In this document: piece after piece, positions 1 to 10,564 of the stretch
Numbering within the stretch: the first letter of the stretch is position 1
Layout of the letters: each line of letters opens with the position of its first letter
Assembly (NCBI GenBank): GCA_007694005.1
Contig: RECN01000157.1
Location: forward strand, 1 to 52,932
Direction: 5' to 3'
From: Spirochaetaceae bacterium
GTDB lineage: Bacteria > Spirochaetota > Spirochaetia > DSM-27196 > SKKC01
Length of the DNA stretch: 52,932 nt
Translations under genes and position numbers: made by a program
Notes under the pieces: model-generated
Seen by the model: the letters and a program-made list of their open reading frames with translations, nothing else
Told to the model about the DNA's origin: nothing
Databases searched by the model: none

Positions 1-2108
<2,108 letters not shown>

Positions 2109-2118
2109 TCGCGGTCTC

Positions 2119-5100
2119 CTAGAAATTGGTGCCCTGACGATTAATAAGCTCTTCGTCCCGCTCGGTAAGCGGTACCTGCTTGCCTTTACCGTCATATATC
2201 GAGATATCGAGCGCAAGACCTCGCAGCTCCTGCACCAATACGTTAAAACTCTCCGGCACGCCGGCGGCTGTAGAAGGCTCACCTTTCACGATACTCTCGT
2301 AAATCTTGGCGCGACCGTTCATATCGTCACTTTTTATTGTCAGAAGCTCCTGCAGCGTATTGGCAGCACCGTATGCCTCCAGAGCCCAGACCTCCATTTC
2401 GCCGAGTCGCTGTCCACCGAACTGCGCTTTTCCGCCGAGTGGCTGCTGTGTTACCAGCGAATATGGTCCTGTTGAACGAGCGTGCATCTTGTCGTCGACA
2501 AGGTGGTGCAGTTTAAGCAGGTACATCATCCCGACCATGACAGGGTTCTCAAACGGCTCCCCGGTGGCACCATCGTGCAGAGTCACCTTCGAGGTGCTGT
2601 CAAGACCTGCGGCCTTCAGCTTTTCGGCGATCTGCTCGTTTGTGGCGCTCTCGAACACGGGTGTCGAGTACCATTCATCGAGCACGTGAGCGGCCATTCC
2701 GAGTTCTGTCTCCAGGATCTGCCCGAGGTTCATTCGACTCGGTACGCCGAGAGGATTCAGACAGAGATCGAGAGACGTTCCATCGTCAAGGTACGGCATG
2801 TCTTCTTCGGGGAGGACACGGGCAATAACACCCTTGTTGCCGTGCCGCCCGGCCATTTTGTCGCCTTCCTGCAGCTTGCGCTTGGTCGCCACGAGAACCT
2901 TGACAACTTCGTCAACACCGGGCGGCAGATCATCTCCGTCGCTGCGTCTCAGTCGCTGCACATCAATGACGGTTCCGTCCACACCATGCGGGATCCGAAG
3001 ACTTGTGTCTCGAACCTCTTTGGCTTTCTCTCCAAAAATGGAGTTCAACAGCTTGAATTCAGGCGTCGTCTCAGTCTCGCTTTTTGGGGTGACCTTACCG
3101 ACCAGGATATACCCGCTCCCGACCTTCGCCCCGACCCGGACGATTCCGTCCTCGTCGAGCTGATCGAGCGTCTTTTCACTGGTGTTCGGTATATCCCGGG
3201 TGAGCTTCTCGGGCCCGAGTTTCGTTTCCCGAACGTCGATGGTGAACTCTTTAATGTGAACGCTGGTGAAGACGTCTTGCTTGACCACCCGCTCGCTTAT
3301 GAGGATCGCGTCTTCGAAGTTGTAACCGTTCCACGGGACAAAGCCCATCAGAATATTACGACCGAGCGCGAGTTCTCCCTTGAACGTTGCAGGACCGTCG
3401 GCAACTATATCGCCTGCTTTCAGCTTCTGTCCCTTCATGGCTACCGGCTTCTGATTGTAGCAGGTGTCCTGATTAGTCCGCTGGTATTTGATCATTTCGT
3501 ACACGTCGCGATCGTCTTTGTTCTTTGCGCCGTCGGGCTTGACGACCACTTTTGTCGCCGAAACGTACTCCACGGTCCCGGCACGCCGGGCTTTCTGAAG
3601 AACACCAGAATCGTACGCGGTCTTCGCTTCCATGCCGGTTCCGACGCGAGGCGGCTCAGGGAATACCAGAGGAACCGCCTGGCGCTGCATGTTACTGCCC
3701 ATCAGGGCACGGTTCGCATCATCGTGTTCAAGAAAGGGAATGAGCGAAGCACTCACCGAAATGATCTGCTTCGGCGAAACGTCCATGTAGTCGATGTCAG
3801 CCGGCGGCTTGGTCGTGTAGTCACCGTTCCGGCGAACAGAGATCATTTCCGTCTGGAATTTACCCTTGTCGTCGATCGGCGCATTCGCCTGAGCGATGAA
3901 GTACTTCTCCTCATCCATTGCGGAGAGATACTCGATATCCCGGCTCGCGACCCCGTCCTTTACGCGCCGATACGGTGTTTCCAGGAAGCCATAATCGTTT
4001 ACACGGGTATAGTTGGCGAGACTCACGATAAGCCCGATATTGGGCCCTTCAGGGGTCTCAATCGGACACATGCGACCGTAATGAGTGTAGTGTACGTCAC
4101 GAACCTCGAACCCTGCCCGGTCGCGACTCAAGCCCCCAGGCCCAAGCGCATTGAGGCGTCGCTTGTGGGTCAACTCACTCAAGGGGTTGACCTGGTCCAT
4201 GAACTGACTCAGCTGCGAAGACCCAAAGAACTCTTTGATGGCCGCCACGACGGGTTTAATCGAGATAAGATCCTGAGGCTTGATTGTATCGGTCTCCTTG
4301 AGACTCATACGCTCTTTCGCAATACGCTCCATACGACTGAAGGCAGTCTTGAGCGAGTTCGCGAGCAGTTCGCCGACACTTCTGACACGCCTGTTACCGA
4401 GATGGTCAATGTCGTCGACATTCGACTCACCGATATAGACCTTGATCAGAAAACGCATGGTATTCACGATGTCATCGCGGGTAAGGACGTGGTCTTCAGG
4501 ACCCTTCGCATAGTCGAACTTCTTGTTCAGTTTGTACCGTCCGACCCGACCGAGATCGTAGCGCCGTGCAGTAAAGAACATGGAGTTGAAATCTTTTTCC
4601 GCGCTTTCGAGCGTAATCGGCTCGCCGGGCATAATCACCGCGTACACGGCGGTCAGAGCGTCCTCTTTGGTCGGCTCGTCAAGGCCGGCGTCGTCGCGGG
4701 TGAACTTGCTCTCTTCGCGTTCAAAACAGTTCAGGAGTATCTGTGAGTGGAGACTCTCATTGCTCGAAAAGTCGATAACTTCAACTTCAGAGATACTACT
4801 GTGAATCAGTTCGTCGACGTCGTGGGGATGTATCTTGTCTCCGGCGCGATAGAGCTTACGGTCGCTGCCGTTTTCGTCCTTGATCCAGACAGCCCGCGCG
4901 AAAACTTCGCCGACGAGCGCCTCTTTATGATCCTGACTGTCACCAACGGCAAGTGTTGCTCGCTGGTAGAACAGATCGATGATCTTCTCCCGTGTTTCAA
5001 ACCCGAGAGCCCGCAAAAAGAGCGTGCCGAGAATTCGCTTCTTCCGGTCCACTTTTGCGTAGATCAGCTCTTTTTTCTGATCTATCTCAAACTCCAGCCA

Positions 5101-5622
5101 CGACCCGCGATACGGAATGATTCGCGAACTGTAGACACCTTTTTCATGACTGAAAATGACGCCGGGAGACCTGTGAATCTGACTGACCACGACACGCTCA
5201 GCGCCATTGACGATGAAGGTCCCGCGATCGGTCATAAGCGGCAAATCGCCCATGTAAATGTCTTTCTGACGGATTTCACCCGTCTCATTGAACATAAGGT
5301 TAATGCGAGCCTTGATGGGCACTGCGTAGGTATGCCCCTTCAGTTTGCATTCCTGCTCTGAGAGCTTGATATTCTCTTCGTCGAGGGTGTAGTGATCATA
5401 TTCGAGCCGCATATCACCCGCCTGGCTCTCGATCGGGAAAATCGCCTGAAAAACTTCTTCCAGACCCTGCTCGTTTATCGGTTCACCAGCAAGCATCCGT
5501 TTTCTCTGAAGAAATCGCTCATAACTGGCCAGTTGCACATCGACAAGGTCAGGAAGCTCCATCACTATGTCTTTTGCAGTGCCAACCTGTGTACGGGTGA
5601 TCGAGTTTCGACGATCAAACAT
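2119..5622 (-). CDS. rpoB: RNA polymerase beta subunit
   Basis: Core RNA polymerase subunit of 1167 aa, complete. It is shorter than the E. coli protein (about 1340 aa) because it lacks large lineage insertions; similar lengths are typical of spirochaetes. Rif cluster I is clear ([19 protein letters not shown], then [12 protein letters not shown]). The residue aligned with E. coli Ser531 is Asn491, a substitution associated with natural rifampicin resistance in treponemes. The start ATG is preceded by a strong GGGAGGG ribosome-binding site. The gene sits between rplL (152-bp gap containing a hairpin) and rpoC (10 bp). Confidence 0.98.
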   Translation of the reverse strand: MFDRRNSITRTQVGTAKDIVMELPDLVDVQLASYERFLQRKRMLAGEPINEQGLEEVFQAIFPIESQAGDMRLEYDHYTLDEENIKLSEQECKLKGHTYAVPIKARINLMFNETGEIRQKDIYMGDLPLMTDRGTFIVNGAERVVVSQIHRSPGVIFSHEKGVYSSRIIPYRGSWLEFEIDQKKELIYAKVDRKKRILGTLFLRALGFETREKIIDLFYQRATLAVGDSQDHKEALVGEVFARAVWIKDENGSDRKLYRAGDKIHPHDVDELIHSSISEVEVIDFSSNESLHSQILLNCFEREESKFTRDDAGLDEPTKEDALTAVYAVIMPGEPITLESAEKDFNSMFFTARRYDLGRVGRYKLNKKFDYAKGPEDHVLTRDDIVNTMRFLIKVYIGESNVDDIDHLGNRRVRSVGELLANSLKTAFSRMERIAKERMSLKETDTIKPQDLISIKPVVAAIKEFFGSSQLSQFMDQVNPLSELTHKRRLNALGPGGLSRDRAGFEVRDVHYTHYGRMCPIETPEGPNIGLIVSLANYTRVNDYGFLETPYRRVKDGVASRDIEYLSAMDEEKYFIAQANAPIDDKGKFQTEMISVRRNGDYTTKPPADIDYMDVSPKQIISVSASLIPFLEHDDANRALMGSNMQRQAVPLVFPEPPRVGTGMEAKTAYDSGVLQKARRAGTVEYVSATKVVVKPDGAKNKDDRDVYEMIKYQRTNQDTCYNQKPVAMKGQKLKAGDIVADGPATFKGELALGRNILMGFVPWNGYNFEDAILISERVVKQDVFTSVHIKEFTIDVRETKLGPEKLTRDIPNTSEKTLDQLDEDGIVRVGAKVGSGYILVGKVTPKSETETTPEFKLLNSIFGEKAKEVRDTSLRIPHGVDGTVIDVQRLRRSDGDDLPPGVDEVVKVLVATKRKLQEGDKMAGRHGNKGVIARVLPEEDMPYLDDGTSLDLCLNPLGVPSRMNLGQILETELGMAAHVLDEWYSTPVFESATNEQIAEKLKAAGLDSTSKVTLHDGATGEPFENPVMVGMMYLLKLHHLVDDKMHARSTGPYSLVTQQPLGGKAQFGGQRLGEMEVWALEAYGAANTLQELLTIKSDDMNGRAKIYESIVKGEPSTAAGVPESFNVLVQELRGLALDISIYDGKGKQVPLTERDEELINRQGTNF

Positions 5623-5690
5623 ATAATACCCTCCCGGGATTCAGTAACCTGTTAAGAGAAAGAGAAACCGTAACGCACAGGAACCCCGGC

Positions 5691-5716
5691 TCGCGCATTG
5701 ATGAATCAATGCGCGA
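5691..5716 (-). promoter_or_regulatory. rplL-rpoB intergenic hairpin (candidate attenuator or processing site)
   Basis: A perfect 10-bp stem (5691-5700 with 5707-5716) with a 6-nt loop lies in the 152-bp rplL-rpoB gap. It is flanked by two direct copies of an 11-mer ending CCGTAACG (5665-5675 and 5721-5731). There is no T-run after it on the coding strand, so it is not a classical intrinsic terminator. In E. coli this gap holds an attenuator and an RNase III site that lower rpoBC output relative to the ribosomal genes; the same role is inferred here from position only. Confidence 0.5.
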
Positions 5717-5774
5717 TGGGGAACCGTAACGATACGGTGAGAAATCGAAGCTGATAGCTGTCGCAAAAAGAGGT

Positions 5775-6167
5775 TTACTGGACCTCAACAACGCCGCCGG
5801 CTGCCTCAAGCTTCTCCTTGAGCGATGCCGCCTCTGCCTTGTCGACTCCTTCCTTGACCGCCTTTCCTCCGGCTTCAACGAGCTCCTTCGCCTCCTTGAG
5901 ACCAAGACCCGTAATTGCACGGACTTCCTTGATGACGGGGATTTTCTGTCCGTCAGCAATGCCCTTGAGAATTACGTTGAACTCAGTCTGCTCCTCAGCT
6001 TCTGCACCACCTGCATCCGCCGCGCCAGCTCCCGCTGCCGCAACTGCCACAGGGGCCGCCGCTGTTACACCAAACTTCTCTTCCATTGCAGACACGAGCT
6101 CGCTTACCTCGAGCACGGTCATGTTTGCGATGGCTTCCAGAATGTCTTCTTTCGTCGGTGCTGCCAT
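5775..6167 (-). CDS. rplL: 50S ribosomal protein L7/L12
   Basis: Stalk protein that recruits translational GTPases. It is 130 aa with the normal layout: N-terminal dimerisation helices ([20 protein letters not shown]), an Ala/Gly-rich flexible hinge around residues 35-55, and a conserved C-terminal domain ending in [12 protein letters not shown] and an amphipathic helix. A ribosome-binding site rich in AAGGAG precedes the ATG. It follows rplJ by 93 bp, a gap that can fold into a 7-bp stem with a 28-nt loop (6188-6194 with 6223-6229). Confidence 0.97.
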   Translation of the reverse strand: MAAPTKEDILEAIANMTVLEVSELVSAMEEKFGVTAAAPVAVAAAGAGAADAGGAEAEEQTEFNVILKGIADGQKIPVIKEVRAITGLGLKEAKELVEAGGKAVKEGVDKAEAASLKEKLEAAGGVVEVQ

Positions 6168-6260
6168 ATTACCTTCTCCTTATGTGTACCGGCGATAGCA
6201 GACAACCCACTGTGAAGACTAACGCCGGTGATGTGATGTGTTATTCCGAGACCAGTGAGA

Positions 6261-6803
6261 TCAGCCTTCGGACTCTTTCTTCTCTTTCACTGCCTGCAGT
6301 GTGCGGACAAGTTTCTGCGGAATTGCATTGAGCACGAACACAAGATTCTGTGCAGTGCCGTTCATTGCGCTCATGAGCTTGGCGATCAGTTCGTCTCTCG
6401 ATGGCAGCCTGCTGTATGCCTCCACCTGTTCGAGGGAGAACACGGCTCCGCCTATGAGTCCACCTTTGAGCTCAACCGGCATTTCTTTCGCGAAATCGAT
6501 GAGCCTCTTGACAACCGAGCCGGACTCGCCACGCGCGAGCGCGACTGCAGTCGGTCCGACGAGTAACTCCGAAACGTCCGGGTACTCAAGCTCACTGAAC
6601 GCGATTTTCGCCGTTCTGTTCTTGATGACGCGAAAGTCCGCATCCTGCTCATGGAGGGCACGTCGGATTGCAGTGATCTGCTCAACGGTTAACCCACGGT
6701 AATTCGTGAAGACGTAGTCGTTGACACCGGCAAACCGCTCTTTTACCGCCTGTACCGCAGCCTGCTTCTGCTCATTTACTTTGGTCGTATATCCTTCAGG
6801 CAT
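6261..6803 (-). CDS. rplJ: 50S ribosomal protein L10
   Basis: Stalk base protein that binds 23S rRNA and anchors L12 dimers. It is 180 aa, normal length. The conserved [21 protein letters not shown] and [11 protein letters not shown] segments identify the family, and the C-terminal helix that holds L12 is present. The ATG has an AGGAG ribosome-binding site 7 nt upstream. That site lies inside rplA, because rplJ overlaps the end of rplA by 8 bp. The usual leader where L10 represses its own operon is therefore absent as an intergenic region. Confidence 0.97.
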   Translation of the reverse strand: MPEGYTTKVNEQKQAAVQAVKERFAGVNDYVFTNYRGLTVEQITAIRRALHEQDADFRVIKNRTAKIAFSELEYPDVSELLVGPTAVALARGESGSVVKRLIDFAKEMPVELKGGLIGGAVFSLEQVEAYSRLPSRDELIAKLMSAMNGTAQNLVFVLNAIPQKLVRTLQAVKEKKESEG

Positions 6804-7491
6804 TTCGTGCTCCTACATCCGGGCCAGAGGCGATCTTCACACCCGGTCCCATGGTCGAACTGATGGCTATGGACTGAACAAAGTCACCTTTCGTGTCAGC
6901 AGGACGACGCTTCGTCACCTCGCCGACCACAGCCGCGATATTCTCATGAATCTGAGCGCTGTCCATACTCACCTTACCAACCGGAAGATGAATCACGCCG
7001 GTTTTATCGCTCCTGAACTCTACGCGACCCTTGTTCAGTTCTCCGATAGCTTCTTTGATATCAAACGTAACCGTCTGGGTCTTCGGGTTCGGCATAAGGC
7101 CCCTGCGACCAAGAATTGGCCCGAGCCTTCCGACGTCTTTCATCATGTCAGGTGTCGCAACCGCAACGTCGAAGTCCATCCAACCGTCCCGGATCTTGTC
7201 GATAAGATCAGAGTCTCCAACATGGGTCGCGCCTGCCGCCCGTGCTTCATCCGCTTTGTCACCCTTGGCGAAAACCAGAATCTTCTTGTCTCCGCGGAAC
7301 TGGTGAGGCAGAACGAGCGTATCACGGACCGTTGAACTCTTCTTGAGGTTCAGGTTCATTGAGAGCTCGATTGTCTCGTCGAACTTGGCCTTTGCAAGCT
7401 TCTTCACCAGATCGACGGCTTCGGCGGTTTCATAGTTTTTTGTCTTGTCCACCGATTTTACGGCTTCCAGATATCGCTTTCCACGCTTCAT
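6796..7491 (-). CDS. rplA: 50S ribosomal protein L1
   Basis: L1-stalk protein and, in many bacteria, translational repressor of the rplK-rplA mRNA. It is 231 aa, normal length, beginning [20 protein letters not shown], with the conserved [21 protein letters not shown] segment and a C-terminal MGPGVKI motif. Its start overlaps the rplK stop (ATGA, 4 bp) and its end overlaps the rplJ start by 8 bp, so rplK, rplA and rplJ are translationally linked. Confidence 0.97.
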   Translation of the reverse strand: MKRGKRYLEAVKSVDKTKNYETAEAVDLVKKLAKAKFDETIELSMNLNLKKSSTVRDTLVLPHQFRGDKKILVFAKGDKADEARAAGATHVGDSDLIDKIRDGWMDFDVAVATPDMMKDVGRLGPILGRRGLMPNPKTQTVTFDIKEAIGELNKGRVEFRSDKTGVIHLPVGKVSMDSAQIHENIAAVVGEVTKRRPADTKGDFVQSIAISSTMGPGVKIASGPDVGARNA

Positions 7492-7925
7492 GATGCCGCC
7501 TCCACATTCACACCCATACTCCTGGCAGTACCGGCGACTATATTCATTGCAGCGGCAACATCGTTCGCGTTCAGATCAGGAAGCTTGGTTTCGGCGATCT
7601 CGCGAAGCTTTTCCTGCGAGAGCGTACCAACCTTCTTCTTGTTCGGCTCCCCTGATCCCTTATCCAGACCGACAGCCCGACGAATCAGCACAGCTGCCGG
7701 GGGAGTCTTCGTGATAAACGAAAAACTTCGATCCTGATAGATCGTAATGACGACGGGAATAACCAGTCCCGGCTCGAGGTTCTTGGTTGCATCATTGAAC
7801 TGCTGCACAAACTGTGGAGCACTCACACCGTGAGGTCCAAGTGCAGGCCCTACCGGAGGTGCCGGCGTCGCTTTACCGGCCGGTACCTGCAGCTTAACAA
7901 GCGCACTGACCTTTTTTTTGGCCAT
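7488..7925 (-). CDS. rplK: 50S ribosomal protein L11
   Basis: GTPase-centre protein that binds 23S rRNA and is the target surface for thiopeptides and RelA. It is 145 aa, the usual length. N-terminal [20 protein letters not shown] and C-terminal [11 protein letters not shown] are diagnostic. The ATG is preceded by an AAGGAGAAAG ribosome-binding site. The 99-bp gap to nusG upstream contains a very stable hairpin capped by UUCG, the expected place for an L1-responsive operator. Confidence 0.97.
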   Translation of the reverse strand: MAKKKVSALVKLQVPAGKATPAPPVGPALGPHGVSAPQFVQQFNDATKNLEPGLVIPVVITIYQDRSFSFITKTPPAAVLIRRAVGLDKGSGEPNKKKVGTLSQEKLREIAETKLPDLNANDVAAAMNIVAGTARSMGVNVEAAS

Positions 7926-7994
7926 ATTCTTTCTCCTTTGCGTGGTTCATACGCGCACCGTCAGATTTCGCTGCGGCACGCTCCCAGACGCTCA

Positions 7995-8014
7995 GACCGG
8001 TCCGAAGACCGGTC
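7995..8014 (-). promoter_or_regulatory. UUCG-capped hairpin in the nusG-rplK gap
   Basis: GACCGGTC at 7995-8002 pairs perfectly with GACCGGTC at 8007-8014. On the transcribed (minus) strand the loop is UUCG closed by C-G, the exceptionally stable cUUCGg tetraloop. No T-run follows. Position (leader of rplK-rplA) suggests an RNA signal such as a processing site or part of the L1 translational operator; that role is inference. Confidence 0.55.
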
Positions 8015-8024
8015 ATCCGACTAC

Positions 8025-8579
8025 CTATACTTTTTCAACTTGCAGAAAATCAACTTCTACCGGCGTCGAACGGCCAAAAATGCCGACCATGACGCGCAAC
8101 TTGCCTTTTTCAAGGTTCACTTCTTCAACCGTGCCCGTAAACGAATCGAAAGGACCCTCGACGATTCGCACACCCTCGCCGACGATAAAACTGTCTTTCG
8201 GCTTAAGGTTCTTGTCGCCCTCGATTTCACCGCTTTTCTGAAGGATGCGCCGCGCTTCCTCCTGCGAAATGGGCTGCGGCTTCCCGCTTGCTGATGCCCC
8301 GACAAAACCGGTAACACCCTGTATTTTTTTAATCCGCGAACAGACGGTCTTCCAACCAAGATCCGGCAGATCCATTTCGAGCAGAATGTAACCAGGAAGA
8401 AACTTCTTGGTACTCACTTTCCTTTTGCCGTCTTTGACTTCAACAACTTCCTCAGAGGGCACCTTCACGTCGTGAAGGCTTTCGCCAAGCTCACCATCGT
8501 CATTGAGAATGCGCAGTGTTTTTTCGATCTTGTTTTCATACCCCGAATAGGTGTGAAGAACGTACCATGCTTTCGCCAT
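8025..8579 (-). CDS. nusG: Transcription elongation/termination factor NusG
   Basis: NusG binds RNA polymerase, increases processivity and links it to Rho or the ribosome. It is 184 aa, normal length. The NGN domain begins AKAWYVLHTYSGYENKIEK and includes PGYILLEMDL; a C-terminal KOW domain follows (GEGVRIVEGPFDSFTGTVEE). No extra insertion domain is seen. It sits in the conserved secE-nusG-rplK order, with a 65-bp gap to secE. Confidence 0.97.
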   Translation of the reverse strand: MAKAWYVLHTYSGYENKIEKTLRILNDDGELGESLHDVKVPSEEVVEVKDGKRKVSTKKFLPGYILLEMDLPDLGWKTVCSRIKKIQGVTGFVGASASGKPQPISQEEARRILQKSGEIEGDKNLKPKDSFIVGEGVRIVEGPFDSFTGTVEEVNLEKGKLRVMVGIFGRSTPVEVDFLQVEKV

Positions 8580-8644
8580 TATTCGCTGCCTGTACTCGTC
8601 TACGAGTGAGTCGGTCCAAAATCTACTCCATTAATGGAAATAGA

Positions 8645-8824
8645 CTAAAATAGAAAGAGAATCGCCTGCGTGAAAATCAGATCAAGAGCACCAAGTGCGA
8701 TACCAAAAAGCACGAGACTCACCAGCACGACCTGTGTAGAACTGATTACCTGCTCCCGCGTAGGCCACACAACCCTCTTAAGCTCTGCGTAACTGTCCTT
8801 GAAAAACTGGACGATCCTTTTCAT
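8645..8824 (-). CDS. secE: Protein translocase subunit SecE
   Basis: Essential single-spanning subunit of the SecYEG channel. It is 59 aa, the short form. It has the conserved amphipathic helix FFKDSYAELKRVVWPTREQ followed by one membrane segment (about residues 29-55). The start is ATG at 8824, with an AAGGGGAT ribosome-binding site; the frame stays open further upstream only by reading through the tRNA-Trp gene, so longer starts are rejected. The neighbours tRNA-Trp and nusG are the classical context. Confidence 0.95.
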   Translation of the reverse strand: MKRIVQFFKDSYAELKRVVWPTREQVISSTQVVLVSLVLFGIALGALDLIFTQAILFLF

Positions 8825-8847
8825 TCTATATCCCCTTACAATAGGAA

Positions 8848-8921
8848 CAGGCCAGGTAGGATTCGAACCTACAACATTCGGTTTTGGAGACCGACGCTCT
8901 ACCAATTGGAGCTACTGGCCT
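8848..8921 (-). tRNA. tRNA-Trp (CCA anticodon)
   Basis: A full cloverleaf is present. The acceptor stem AGGCCAG pairs with CTGGCCT, and the D stem is GCTC/GAGC. The anticodon stem TCGGT/ACCGA carries the loop CTCCAAA, giving anticodon CCA. The T arm is GTAGG TTCGAAT CCTAC, and the discriminator is G as expected for Trp. CCA is not encoded. The gene lies 23 bp before secE, a widely conserved linkage. Confidence 0.97.
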
Positions 8922-8989
8922 TCGCGACAGAATTGCCCCAACGGCAAGTCTCTCCCACTATATAGGCGAGATGCGATGGGGTCAACACG

Positions 8990-9062
8990 AGCCTCCAATC
9001 GGACTTGAACCGATGACCCCCACCTTACCATGGTGGTGCTCTACCAGCTGAGCTATAGAGGC
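8990..9062 (-). tRNA. tRNA-Thr (GGT anticodon)
   Basis: A full cloverleaf is present. The acceptor GCCTCTA pairs with TGGAGGC (one G-U), and the D stem is GCTC/GAGC. The anticodon stem CCACC/GGTGG carries the loop ATGGTAA, giving anticodon GGT. The T arm is ATCGG TTCAAGT CCGAT. The discriminator is T and CCA is not encoded. It is the first gene of the minus-strand tRNA-secE-nusG-ribosomal-rpoBC run, about 10 nt after the likely transcription start. Confidence 0.97.
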
Positions 9063-9079
9063 GTCCAAAGTGTCCGAGG

Positions 9080-9109
9080 AAAGTAGCAACAGAACGAGTA
9101 TTGTGTCAA
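9080..9109 (-). promoter_or_regulatory. Candidate sigma70 promoter for the tRNA-Thr to rpoBC operon
   Basis: On the minus strand, TTGACA (9109-9104) is followed after 18 bp by TACTTT (9085-9080). This would start transcription near 9073, about 10 nt before the tRNA-Thr 5' end. The -35 is perfect and the -10 is modest. A second TTGACAC on the plus strand (9119-9125) mirrors it, forming an inverted repeat with a 9-bp centre between the divergent units. Confidence 0.5.
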
Positions 9110-9203
9110 GACACCGCGTTGACACGAACGAGACTGCGTGGCACGTTCCGTCGGTATACTATCGGCCAAAGGAACAATGGGCCGAAGGGGAAGGACACCG
9201 CGA

Positions 9204-10547
9204 ATGCAGACAGAACGAACGCCTCTCAGCAGTGAACGGATTGTTACGCTTGAAACACAGTTCTTCGAGCGTCCCGAGAACAGAATCGCGATGAACGCGG
9301 TGACAAACGCCGGATACCTGGCCGCGGCTACCGACAGACGCGTCGCGAACACCCGTCATCACACCTTCAGTCACGTGATCCGCACACCGGGCGCGACAAA
9401 TCAGAAACAGAGCGGTCGCTGCTGGCTCTTTGCCGGCCTTAATCTCCTGCGTCTGGAAGTACGGGAAAGCCTGGGGCTTGACCAGTTCGAGCTGTCACAG
9501 ACCTTTCTGATGTTCTATGACAAGCTCGAGAAGGCGAATTACTTCCTCTCCAATATAGCCGATACGGCTGAAGAACCTGCGGACGGGCGTCTGGTGTCGT
9601 GGCTCCTCGCCGAACCCGCACCCGATGCAGGGCAATGGGACATGTTCGTCGCACTGGTGAACAAGTACGGCATTGTTCCGAAAGATGTCATGCCCGAAAC
9701 CTGGCATTCCGGAAGGACACGGAGCATGAATGAGCAGCTGGCCGAGCGACTCCGCCTCGCCGCTGCGCGGCTCCGCGAAAGCATAGTCATGAACGAGCCG
9801 ACCGAAAGGACAGGGACGATCAGAGACGAGGCCGTCGGCGATGTCTATCGCATCCTTGCTACCCACCTTGGCGTACCGCCGCGTACCTTTGTGTGGGAAT
9901 GGCGCGACGCGAAGGGGAGTTTCCGCAGGGATGGCACCATCACGCCTCTGGATTTCTTTCAGCGGCACTGTAAGCAGGATCTCGATGAGTTCGTGTGTCT
10001 GATCAACGCCCCGTCTCCGGATAAACCCCTCGGCAGGGCGTACACGGTAGAATACCTCGGTAACATGGACGGCAGTCGACCCGTCACGTATATCAATCTT
10101 GATATTGATGTACTCAAACAGGCGGCAATCGACAGCATCGTTTCAGGGCAGGCCGTCTGGTTCGGGTGCGATGTCGGAAAGGCGATACACCGGGAACTCG
10201 GTATTCTCGATCTTGATCTCTTCGATGAGTCTCTCCGGGCGAGCGACTACGCGGAGTTCACGAAGTCACTGCGACTGACCTACGGTCACGGTAAGATGAC
10301 GCACGCAATGCTCTTTACCGGGGTGGATCTGGACGGGCACGGAAAGCCTGTCAGGTGGAGAGTCGAAAACAGCTGGGGTGATAAAGGCGGCGACAAGGGC
10401 TACCTGCTCATGAGCGACGGGTGGTTCAGTGAGCACGTCTACGAGATCGCTGTCCACAGACGTCTGCTCGATCCGGAGATCTGCTCCATCTCAGAGCAGG
10501 ACCCTGTCGTACTCCCACCCTGGGATCCTATGGGCGCCCTTGCCTGA
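9204..10547 (+). CDS. pepC: Aminopeptidase C (bleomycin hydrolase family, C1B)
   Basis: Cytosolic papain-type cysteine aminopeptidase, normally a hexameric barrel, that trims peptides. It is 447 aa from the chosen ATG, the usual length. The catalytic residues are visible: Gln67 and Cys73 in NQKQSGRCWLFA, His367 in MTHAMLF, and Asn389 in VENSWGD. A GGAAGGA ribosome-binding site lies about 10 nt before this ATG; an in-frame upstream start at 9138 has no such site and adds no family sequence. TATACT at 9155-9160 is a possible -10 element. It is convergent with phrB, with a 17-bp gap. Confidence 0.93.
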   Translation: MQTERTPLSSERIVTLETQFFERPENRIAMNAVTNAGYLAAATDRRVANTRHHTFSHVIRTPGATNQKQSGRCWLFAGLNLLRLEVRESLGLDQFELSQTFLMFYDKLEKANYFLSNIADTAEEPADGRLVSWLLAEPAPDAGQWDMFVALVNKYGIVPKDVMPETWHSGRTRSMNEQLAERLRLAAARLRESIVMNEPTERTGTIRDEAVGDVYRILATHLGVPPRTFVWEWRDAKGSFRRDGTITPLDFFQRHCKQDLDEFVCLINAPSPDKPLGRAYTVEYLGNMDGSRPVTYINLDIDVLKQAAIDSIVSGQAVWFGCDVGKAIHRELGILDLDLFDESLRASDYAEFTKSLRLTYGHGKMTHAMLFTGVDLDGHGKPVRWRVENSWGDKGGDKGYLLMSDGWFSEHVYEIAVHRRLLDPEICSISEQDPVVLPPWDPMGALA

Positions 10548-10564
10548 TCGACCGGGCACACGAT

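Noticed and set aside
2482-4746. 754-codon open frame on the plus strand opposite rpoB
   Set aside because: It lies wholly antisense to the conserved rpoB, has no recognisable motif or ribosome-binding site, and is explained by codon bias in a GC-rich gene.
8822-8905. Longer SecE start at 8905
   Set aside because: It would translate through the tRNA-Trp gene; ATG 8824 has a good ribosome-binding site.
9119-9160. TTGACA/TATACT promoter for pepC
   Set aside because: The spacing is 30 bp, too long for one promoter; TATACT may pair with a weaker -35.
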